A model generated the notes under the pieces. The model made no database searches and was not told where the DNA came from. It worked only from the letters and a program-made list of their open reading frames with translations. Below are positions 57,876-64,000 of a stretch of DNA of 64,000 bases, one piece after another. The stretch lies in assembly GCA_002436025.1 (NCBI GenBank), contig DIXM01000005.1:42852-106851 (forward strand), written 5' to 3'. Every line of letters begins with the position of its first letter. Within the stretch, counting starts at the first letter, position 1. Origin of the DNA: a candidate division Hyd24-12 bacterium UBA6080 (lineage in GTDB: Bacteria; Fermentibacterota; Fermentibacteria; Fermentibacterales; JCC-6). The translations under genes were made by a program, and so were the position numbers.

Positions 57876-58949
57876 TTAGTAGGTTCGGGGTGTCTCCTGG
57901 CCGCTCAGGACCCTCAGGGCGCCCGTAGCCAGGGCCTCCATCTCCATCTCGCCGGGTATCACCCGCAGAGGGGCGAGGAAGCCGATCATCTCCGAAATCC
58001 AACTTACGAACTGCTTGTCGTAGGCGATGCCGCCGGTGATTATCACAGCGTCGATGTCGCCCTGGAGAACAGCGGCCATGCCCCCGATCTCCTTCGCGGT
58101 CTGGTACGCCATTGCGTGGTAGATCTCACGCCACTCGAGGTCGCCGTCGAGAATGCGGTCTTCCACGAGCCGCATGTCATTTGTGTTCAGGTAGGCGACT
58201 ATGCCGCCCTGGCCCTTGATCATCTTCTTGACCTTGTCGAGAGTGTACTTCCCGCTGAAGCAGAGGGCGGCCATCTGGCCCGAGGGAAGACCGCCTGAGC
58301 GCTCGGGGGAAAACGGGCCGTCGCCGTCGAGGGCGTTGTTGACATCAACGACCCTGCCGCGTCTGTGGGCCCCGACACTTATCCCTCCCCCGAGGTGCAC
58401 CACGATGAAGTTGCACTCATCGTAGCCCTTGCCCATCTCCCGGGCCACCTTACGGGCCACCGCCCGCTGGTTGAGGGCATGGAATATGGAACGCCGGCTT
58501 ATGGCGGGATGGCCTGAATAGCGGGCCGGGGGCTCAAGCTCGTCAACCACCACAGGGTCCACCATGAAGGCGGGGCATCCTGCAGCCATCCCCATTTTTG
58601 CCGCTATGGGCGCTCCCAGGTTGGAGGCGTGTTCGCCGTAGATCCCGCTCTCAAGATCGGCGAGAAGCCCATGGTCAACAATGTACGTTCCACCGGGAAT
58701 CGGTTTGGATACCCCACCCCGGCCCACGATGGCGGCAAAGCTCGTTATGGGGTAACCCGCCTTTTCCAGTTCGGAGAGGATCACGCTCTCCCGGAAGTTG
58801 TACTGGTCGAAGATCTTGTCGTAGGGAGCCAGTTCTTCCGAGGTGTGGTCAATCTTCAGCTTCCAGACCTCCTTCTCCCCCTCGAAAACGGAGATCTTCG
58901 TGGAGGTGGAGCCTGGGTTCACTGCAAGTATTCTGGTCTCGACGGACAT
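57876..58949 (-). CDS. buk: Butyrate kinase
   Basis: The enzyme converts butyryl phosphate and ADP to butyrate and ATP, or acts on branched acyl phosphates. ATG 58949 has GGGAGGAAAG in front and gives 357 residues, the usual length; the open frame upstream is not used. The acetate/sugar kinase fold motifs are ILAVNPGSTSTKISVF (phosphate 1), FIVVHLGGGISVGAHRRGRVVD (phosphate 2) and VIITGGIAYD (adenosine). NPGSTSTK with VVGRGG-type IVGRGG distinguishes it from acetate kinase. No phosphotransbutyrylase gene is adjacent. The mutase gene follows in the same direction. Confidence 0.94.
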   Translation of the reverse strand: MSVETRILAVNPGSTSTKISVFEGEKEVWKLKIDHTSEELAPYDKIFDQYNFRESVILSELEKAGYPITSFAAIVGRGGVSKPIPGGTYIVDHGLLADLESGIYGEHASNLGAPIAAKMGMAAGCPAFMVDPVVVDELEPPARYSGHPAISRRSIFHALNQRAVARKVAREMGKGYDECNFIVVHLGGGISVGAHRRGRVVDVNNALDGDGPFSPERSGGLPSGQMAALCFSGKYTLDKVKKMIKGQGGIVAYLNTNDMRLVEDRILDGDLEWREIYHAMAYQTAKEIGGMAAVLQGDIDAVIITGGIAYDKQFVSWISEMIGFLAPLRVIPGEMEMEALATGALRVLSGQETPRTY

Positions 58950-59104
58950 CTTTCCTCCCGGTGGGCCTTTTGCGAGGGGACTGGGTTCTTCCGCAAATGT
59001 CGTTTGAAATCTATCCCAGCGTTTCGGGTTGTGCAACCGATGTTTTTCCATGATGGCCTGTTTTTAGTATCTTCCGGGGCGTCCGCAGGTGAAGGCGGGA
59101 TGGA

Positions 59105-59470
59105 ATGGGATCGAACGTTTCTCCTAAAGACATCGAAACCGAGCTCGCTCTTCTGTCACGCTTTCTGGACAGGCTCGAGGAGAGTTTCGCACTTGAGAAG
59201 GAAGAGGCCCTGAAAGCAGGCCTTCAAGGGCTGATCCTGTTCCGGGAGAGATGCAGGACACACTTCCAGCTCAGGGTCACCGAGATCAGGACAAGGGTCA
59301 GGCAGCTCTGCTATACGGCCAGGCGGACCGATGCCCTCACGTTTGAGATGCACGAGCTCGCCGGACATCTGGAATCCAGGTGCGCCGATGCCCTGGCCCG
59401 TTACGAAGGAACGCCGAACAGGCTCATCAGGATTGCCAGGAGCACCATGAACGAAAAGGAGATGAAATGA
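59105..59470 (+). CDS. Helical protein of unknown function preceding aspS
   Basis: The 121-residue protein is predicted by composition to be almost entirely helical and is rich in Glu, Arg and Leu (ETELALLSRFLDRLEESF, then RERCRTHFQLRVTEIRTRVR). It has no signal peptide or membrane helix. It overlaps the aspartyl-tRNA synthetase gene by ATGA, so the two are translated together. I recognise no family. Tight coupling suggests real expression and maybe a link to translation, but that is inference. Confidence 0.6.
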   Translation: MGSNVSPKDIETELALLSRFLDRLEESFALEKEEALKAGLQGLILFRERCRTHFQLRVTEIRTRVRQLCYTARRTDALTFEMHELAGHLESRCADALARYEGTPNRLIRIARSTMNEKEMK

Positions 59471-60810
59471 CCAGGGTACCCGCCGGAGAGAGCATAGCGC
59501 CTCTTTCATCGGGCGAACTCGCCGGGAAGGCGGGGCAGACCGCAACCCTTTCCGGAATGGTGATGAGGATCAGAAGGCTTTCCTGGGGGGCTTTCGTGAT
59601 ACTCAGACGCCACGACGGGCTTGTTCAGTGCATTGTGTCGGGTGAGGGCTCGGACGCAATACTTGAAAACCTCACCGAGGAGCAGGCGGTGGTGGTCACG
59701 GGGCTTGTGAAGGAAGCGGCCATCAAGGACCCCTCCATAAACCCCGGCAACATCGAGATACAAGTGGAGAGCCTGACGGTCGTCTCCTCCCCCCACAGCC
59801 GCTCTCCCGTCGATCTGTCCAAGAAGGTCCTCGACCTTCACATAGACAACAACCTCGACCTCAGGCCGCTCAGCCTCAGGCATCCCGTGGAACGGGCCAG
59901 ACTGAGGGTCGCCGAAGGTTTTTGCCGGGGTTTCCGGGACTTCCTGCACCAGAACGGCTTCACCGAGATACACACGCCCAAGATCTGTCTCGCCGGCGCC
60001 GAAGGCGGCGCAAACATCTTTCCGGTCAAGTATTTTGAAAGGACCGCATTCCTTGCCCAGTCACCCCAGTTCTACAAGCAGATGGGAGTGGGGATCTTTG
60101 AAAGGGTGTTCGAGACCGGTCCCGTGTTCAGGGCCGAACCTCATCAGACAAGCAGGCACGTGAACGAGTACACCTCACTCGATTTCGAGATGGGTTTCAT
60201 CACGGACCACACCGATGTGATGAAGCTGGAAGTTGAGCTTTTGCGCCACAGCCTCGAACTTCTGCGCGCCGAATACTCCCCCGAACTTTCCCTGCTCGCA
60301 GTTGAAATGCCCGAACCGCCGGCTGAAGTGCCGTGCGTCACACTGGCCGAAGCCCATGCCATAACGGGTGCCATGGGCGAGCGCGACTACTCGGGTGAGC
60401 CCGACCTCGACCCCGAAGAGGAGAGGCTGCTTTGCAGGTACGCAGCACAGGAGTGGGGGTGCGAGTTCGTCTTCGTCACCCATTTCCCCACCGAAAAAAG
60501 GCCGTTCTACACCATGGAGGATCCCGACGCCCCGGGAACCACAAGAAGCTTCGACCTGCTTTTCAGGGGGCTTGAGATCACCACGGGCGGCCAGCGCATC
60601 CATGTTTACGACATGCAGGTGGAGAAGATGATCCGGTTCGGCCTGAATCCCGATGACTTCAGTGACTACCTGCAGGCCCACCAGTACGGCCTGCCGCCCC
60701 ACGGGGGGCTGGCGATTGGTCTTGAAAGGCTCACTGCAAGGTTGTTGGGCGTGGAGAACATCAGATACACCACGATGTTCCCACGGGATGTTAAAAGACT
60801 GACGCCCTGA
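59467..60810 (+). CDS. aspS: Archaeal-type aspartyl-tRNA synthetase, probably non-discriminating
   Basis: ATG 59467 gives 447 residues, the short archaeal/eukaryotic-type length; the bacterial type has about 590 and an inserted GAD domain, absent here. After an N-terminal OB anticodon domain (residues 15-125) come FTEIHTPKICLAGAEGGANIF, LAQSPQFYKQMGVGIFERVF, the motif 2 run VFRAEPHQTSRHVNEYTSLD and motif 3 GLPPHGGLAIGLERL. In bacteria this type usually charges both tRNA-Asp and tRNA-Asn and depends on GatCAB amidation. That specificity is inferred from family membership. Confidence 0.9.
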   Translation: MTRVPAGESIAPLSSGELAGKAGQTATLSGMVMRIRRLSWGAFVILRRHDGLVQCIVSGEGSDAILENLTEEQAVVVTGLVKEAAIKDPSINPGNIEIQVESLTVVSSPHSRSPVDLSKKVLDLHIDNNLDLRPLSLRHPVERARLRVAEGFCRGFRDFLHQNGFTEIHTPKICLAGAEGGANIFPVKYFERTAFLAQSPQFYKQMGVGIFERVFETGPVFRAEPHQTSRHVNEYTSLDFEMGFITDHTDVMKLEVELLRHSLELLRAEYSPELSLLAVEMPEPPAEVPCVTLAEAHAITGAMGERDYSGEPDLDPEEERLLCRYAAQEWGCEFVFVTHFPTEKRPFYTMEDPDAPGTTRSFDLLFRGLEITTGGQRIHVYDMQVEKMIRFGLNPDDFSDYLQAHQYGLPPHGGLAIGLERLTARLLGVENIRYTTMFPRDVKRLTP

Positions 60811-60826
60811 CGGTATCCGGATCGAT

Positions 60827-61609
60827 CTAGTCGAACAACCTGACCCTCGGGATCGGCTGGTACACGAAGTTGACCTCGGCTATCTCACCCATGAGCAGAG
60901 TGTCGGGGTTCTGGTAGACCATGGCGGTGAACCTGCCGTAATGGCCGCTCTCAAGTTTGATGAAGAATCTGGGAGAGGTGTAGAGGGAAAGCGTGTCGGA
61001 CCATTCCCGGCTGTCGGGTACGGGAGCCTTGAAGCCGTCGCCCAGCGCCGGGGCCAACTGCGCCCAGCGACCACCCGGGCACTGCCTTGGGTTCGTATGC
61101 CCACCGCAGATGATATAGCCCATCATTTGTCTTCTGAGGAAGAAGTCCTGATGGAAATCGGGGTTTGAGGCGTCGCCGCCGACAATGGTGTCGGGGCTTA
61201 CGGAAAAGCCGGCGATAGCCCTTTCTTCAGACGGGGTCGTGGCTGTGCCGAGGGGTGTGGTACCAATGATGACCCGGGCGGAAAGTGCCGTGGAGTGCTG
61301 GCTTCCGCTCTGGGCCCACACGCTGTAGGTGAAACAGCGGTCGGCCACATGGGTGCCCACGAGCCCGGTGAAGTCTCCCGCCTTCATCCAGAAGAAGAGC
61401 GGGTTGTCGGAGAACCAGAGCGTGTATTCATCAACGGGCACGGAAAGGGAATCCCATGCGAAAACAAGGGTGTCGCCCTTGCAGGCATCGGTTCGGATGG
61501 CGAGACCGCTGACGATGGGCAGCGTGCCATCGGGGTCGATCGGGCTCTGGGATGTGCATCCCGAAAGCATTACAACCAGAGCAACTGCGAAAAGGGCACA
61601 AATTTTCAT
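60827..61609 (-). CDS. Lipoprotein with FnIII-like domain, paralogue of 7800-8618
   Basis: ATG 61609 begins a lipoprotein signal with lipobox LSGC (MKICALFAVALVVMLSGC); 260 residues. After the Cys, PIDPDGTLPIVSGLAIRTDA is closely like PTDPQGDLPIVQDLAIGTAS in the lipoprotein at 7.8 kb. An FnIII-like domain follows (FAWDSLSVPVDEYTLWFSDN, FTYSVWAQSGSQHSTALSA). The C-terminal 140 residues are unlike other proteins I know and include RVRLFD at the end. It converges with aspS, 16 bases apart, and has its own promoter. Probably exposed on a membrane. Confidence 0.75.
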   Translation of the reverse strand: MKICALFAVALVVMLSGCTSQSPIDPDGTLPIVSGLAIRTDACKGDTLVFAWDSLSVPVDEYTLWFSDNPLFFWMKAGDFTGLVGTHVADRCFTYSVWAQSGSQHSTALSARVIIGTTPLGTATTPSEERAIAGFSVSPDTIVGGDASNPDFHQDFFLRRQMMGYIICGGHTNPRQCPGGRWAQLAPALGDGFKAPVPDSREWSDTLSLYTSPRFFIKLESGHYGRFTAMVYQNPDTLLMGEIAEVNFVYQPIPRVRLFD

Positions 61610-61661
61610 GGGATGTTGGTACCTTTCGTATGAAAAAAGACCTTGCACAACATTACAGCAT

Positions 61662-61690
61662 GATATAGCCCGGCGCCGGGTCGGTGTCCA
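61662..61690 (-). promoter_or_regulatory. Candidate promoter of the lipoprotein gene
   Basis: On the minus strand TGGACA (61685-61690, five of six) lies 17 bases before TATATC (61662-61667, four of six); TATCAT two bases on is an alternative -10. The leader would be about 45 bases. Confidence 0.5.
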
Positions 61691-61705
61691 GAAGTCGAAA
61701 AACCG

Positions 61706-62479
61706 TCATTCCCGGGCCAGATCGTCCCGCAGGACCTTGAGTTCACGGTCCTTCAAGCCCTGGAACCTCCCGAATGCGTTCATTTCCATAAGAAGGAGAA
61801 CGGCGGCTTTTTCAGCCAGCTCAACGAAATCGCACGCTGCCTCGGGGTCGGGCCCGAAGGCGAGTATGCCGTGCTTCCGCCAGATCACCACATCGGACTG
61901 GGTGAACAACTCAGCGGTGCTCCGGCCCAGTTCCCAAGTTCCGGGGGTCTGGAAGTCGAGGAAGCGGAGCCCCCTGTCCAGAAGCTGGGAAAGCTCGGGG
62001 TGAGCCCTCCACATTGCGTCCTCGAGGGTTTCTCCCGGAAGGTCGCTTGATGAGAGGGCCAGCATGGATGTGGAATGGGTGTGAACGATCGATGCGGCCG
62101 GCCATCCCCGTGCTTCGGCGAGTGCAAGTACCTGGAGGTGGGTCGATATCTCGCTTGAAGGCCGTTTGTACTCCTGGGGCCACAGTATGGAGTTGCCGAA
62201 CCGGGAGACGGTGACGGGCACTATTGCCGACTCCCGGTCGAGCATCATTCTTCTGAAGCGGCTTCCGCTGGTGGTGATGAGAATTGTCCTGCCCGCCAGG
62301 GGCCTGATCTGCTCGGGCAGCGGCATGGAAGCCTGAAGGTTGTCTTCCGGTGTGTACTCGCCCCTGGGCAGCAGCATGGAAATGTTGCCTGCGTTGCCCT
62401 CACACCACCCCATTGCGGCAAGATGGTGGGCAACCCTTGCAATCTCGAGCTTGTGGTCCCGAAAAAGGTCTTGCGTCAT
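61706..62479 (-). CDS. Class II aldolase, rhamnulose-1-phosphate aldolase-like
   Basis: The 257-residue protein has the zinc-dependent class II aldolase/adducin fold: GWCEGNAGNISM near residue 25, the phosphate-binding TTSGSRFRRM, SSEISTHLQVLALAE, the metal His pair in SIVHTHSTSMLA, and the third ligand in WRKHGILAFGPD. The overall layout is most like RhaD, which splits rhamnulose 1-phosphate into DHAP and lactaldehyde. Fuculose or methylthioribulose phosphate branches are alternatives. Kinase and isomerase genes are not adjacent. It follows the aminotransferase gene in the same direction by 27 bases. Confidence 0.8.
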   Translation of the reverse strand: MTQDLFRDHKLEIARVAHHLAAMGWCEGNAGNISMLLPRGEYTPEDNLQASMPLPEQIRPLAGRTILITTSGSRFRRMMLDRESAIVPVTVSRFGNSILWPQEYKRPSSEISTHLQVLALAEARGWPAASIVHTHSTSMLALSSSDLPGETLEDAMWRAHPELSQLLDRGLRFLDFQTPGTWELGRSTAELFTQSDVVIWRKHGILAFGPDPEAACDFVELAEKAAVLLLMEMNAFGRFQGLKDRELKVLRDDLARE

Positions 62480-62506
62480 GGTATCGTCATTTCCGGACGG
62501 ACAGTG

Positions 62507-63832
62507 TCAGGCAAAGACTTCCTCCATGGATCGTTCGATTATCGAAAGGGCACGGGCCACCTCGGAGGACGAAATGTTGAGTGGTGGCCTGAACCTTATG
62601 GACCTTGTTCCGCAGGGAAGGATGATGGCACCATTCTTGAAAATGGTGTCGACCAGTGCGTTGCGGATGCTTCCATTCTCCAGGTCGAAGGCACACATGA
62701 GGCCGCTTCCCCTGACTTCGGTAACCCTGCCCGGGAAACGGGTTTCGAGAGCATGAAGGCCTTCGAGGACCGTCCTGCTCTGTTCGCGCACGTTCTGCAG
62801 GGTGTTTTCCCTTATCATGATGTCTACGAAGGCGGTGCTTCGCACCATGTCAACAAGGTTGCCGCCCCAGGTGGAGTTGATCCTGCTGGATTCCCGGAAC
62901 ACGTTGTCGGGGATGTCGTCTACCCTGTTGCTGCACGCGATGCCGCACACCTGTGCCTTCTTGCCGAAGCAGAAGATGTCGGGGGGAACCCCTATGCCCT
63001 GCCACGCCCACCAGTTCCCGGTGAGCCCCATCCCCGTCTGGATCTCGTCGTAGATCAGCATGAAGTCGTGGTGGTCGGCCCGTTCCCGCAGAGCCTGGAA
63101 GAACTCGCGGCGGAAGTGGTTGTCGCCGCCCTCGCCCTGAATTGGCTCGATGATGAGGCAGGCGATGTCGTGGCCGTGCTTTTCGATGGCCCTGTCGATC
63201 TGGGCCAGTGATTCGGCTTCGGACGCCTTCACCGTCTCGAGATTCCCGTCAAGCGGGAAAATGATCCGGGGAGTGTCTATCCGGGGCCAGTCCTCGAATT
63301 TTGGGAAGTACATGTACTTGCGGGGGTCGGCGGTGTTCGTCATGCTGAGGGTGTACCCGGAGCGGCCGTGGAAAGCGTTCTTGAAATGGATCACCTTTGT
63401 GCCGATCTCACCCCGGCCGGCGGCAATGTTCTTTCTGATCTTCCAGTCGAAGGCAGTCTTGAGGGCGTTTTCGACAGCGAGTGCCCCGCCCGAGATGAAG
63501 AACAGATGGGGATGGCTTGCCGGAATGACACCTTCGGCGAACGTCTTCACGAAAAGCGCCATTTCTTGCGTATAAAAATCGCTGTTGCTGGGGTTGTTCA
63601 CGGCGATTTCACCAAGGTGCCTTATCCACTCCGGGGAAGTGAGATCCGGGTGGTTCATACCCAGCGGAGCGCTGGCGAAGAAGCTGAAAAGATCAAGGTA
63701 GTCAAGGCCGGTTACTGCGTCGTGAATGGTTCCGCCACGGCTTTTCCGAAGATCAAGCGCAATGTCGTAGCCATCTGCGAGCATGTACTCGGCAATGGTT
63801 GCCTTCACCTTGTCAGCGGGTATCCGTTTCAT
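62507..63832 (-). CDS. lat: L-lysine 6-aminotransferase
   Basis: The 441-residue fold type I PLP enzyme moves the epsilon amino group of lysine to 2-oxoglutarate. Family markers are DLFSFFASAPLGMNHPDL, FFISGGALAVENALKTAFDW, FHGRSGYTLSMTNT, CLIIEPIQGEGGDNHF, IYDEIQTGMGLTGNWWAW with the PLP Asp, and the Lys that binds PLP in CFGKKAQVCG. This set matches Lat more closely than ornithine or GABA aminotransferases. The next pathway enzyme (a semialdehyde dehydrogenase) is not in the window. An inverted repeat upstream may be its operator. Confidence 0.9.
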   Translation of the reverse strand: MKRIPADKVKATIAEYMLADGYDIALDLRKSRGGTIHDAVTGLDYLDLFSFFASAPLGMNHPDLTSPEWIRHLGEIAVNNPSNSDFYTQEMALFVKTFAEGVIPASHPHLFFISGGALAVENALKTAFDWKIRKNIAAGRGEIGTKVIHFKNAFHGRSGYTLSMTNTADPRKYMYFPKFEDWPRIDTPRIIFPLDGNLETVKASEAESLAQIDRAIEKHGHDIACLIIEPIQGEGGDNHFRREFFQALRERADHHDFMLIYDEIQTGMGLTGNWWAWQGIGVPPDIFCFGKKAQVCGIACSNRVDDIPDNVFRESSRINSTWGGNLVDMVRSTAFVDIMIRENTLQNVREQSRTVLEGLHALETRFPGRVTEVRGSGLMCAFDLENGSIRNALVDTIFKNGAIILPCGTRSIRFRPPLNISSSEVARALSIIERSMEEVFA

Positions 63833-63886
63833 GTTGAGATCCTTCCAGGGGTTCAGTACGAATGTGCATTTTATGTAAGATAGAAA

Positions 63887-63901
63887 GTATCAAAGTGATA
63901 C
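63887..63901. promoter_or_regulatory. Palindromic operator candidate upstream of lat
   Basis: GTATCAAAGTGATAC is a perfect inverted repeat (six-base arms, three-base spacer) about 55 bases before the lat start, in AT-rich DNA. Nearby minus-strand sequence has TATCTT and TAAAAT as possible -10 boxes. The rest of the gap (63833-64000) shows no gene; a TTGACA occurs on the minus strand near 63948 without a good -10 partner. Confidence 0.45.
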
Positions 63902-64000
63902 AAGAGCATTCGTCCTCATGCTAATCTCATTCCGGTTCAGCCGCTTGTCAACTCAAAGATGCGTGTTTTGGTGGCGGGTTGTGCCCGTATTTTTCTGTGA

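Noticed and set aside
1..64000. CRISPR arrays, tRNA or rRNA genes
   Set aside because: No regularly spaced direct repeats were seen, and no intergenic stretch shows a cloverleaf or conserved rRNA segments.

Overview
The window is GC-rich, densely packed bacterial chromosome. Most neighbouring genes overlap by 1-4 bases (ATGA, GTGA, TTGA or TAATG junctions) or sit a few bases apart, and no gene-free stretch exceeds about 200 bases. I see no rRNA, tRNA, CRISPR array, prophage or complete insertion sequence. Secreted proteins with T9SS/FlgD-like C-terminal tails, many lipoproteins with FnIII-like domains, an archaeal-type aspartyl-tRNA synthetase, two sigma-54 activators and fermentation genes (carboxyltransferase, methylmalonyl-CoA mutase, butyrate kinase) suggest a fermentative, double-membraned member of the FCB superphylum. 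A Fermentibacterota-like lineage is my best guess; this is inference, not a database result.

Region by region. 1-3.7 kb: the end of an OmpA-type protein, a palindromic MITE-like element that supplies the end of thiE, and a thiM-thiE operon under a TPP riboswitch. 3.7-11.3 kb: an SSF symporter, a large secreted repeat protein, a lipoprotein, a beta-lactamase-like protein, argF and a glycosyltransferase. 11.3-18.5 kb (minus strand): NtrC-type regulator, HD-GYP regulator, eno, ftsB-like gene, membrane protein and rsgA. 18.6-29.6 kb: M23 lipoprotein, glycosyltransferase, NodU-type carbamoyltransferase, sigma-54 activator, hflK-hflC, RmlD-like reductase, then an AT-richer patch with a GT-C-like membrane protein and a methyltransferase broken at a G13 tract. 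29.8-37.4 kb: uvrA, divergent dnaK-grpE-dnaJ behind a sigma-54-type promoter, and a TPR protein. 37.6-47 kb: carboxyltransferase, SAM-II riboswitch-metK, EnvC-like protein, holB-ricT-metG and a glycosyltransferase. 47-56.2 kb: two membrane metalloproteases, a gingipain-type (C25) secreted protease, a Wzy-like protein, a PPIase-like lipoprotein, a duplicated propeller-like protein and an RCC1-repeat protein. 56.2-64 kb: methylmalonyl-CoA mutase, butyrate kinase, aspartyl-tRNA synthetase, another lipoprotein, a RhaD-like aldolase and lysine 6-aminotransferase.

How the genes fit together. The carboxyltransferase and mutase fit a succinate/propionate branch, and butyrate kinase an acyl-phosphate ATP-yielding step. 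Glycosyltransferases, RmlD, Wzy-like and carbamoyltransferase genes point to decorated surface polysaccharide. EnvC-like, M23 and FtsB-like proteins serve the envelope and division. Regulation visible in the DNA includes two metabolite riboswitches, a likely sigma-54 promoter on the chaperone operon, and several sigma-70-type promoters with 17-base spacers.
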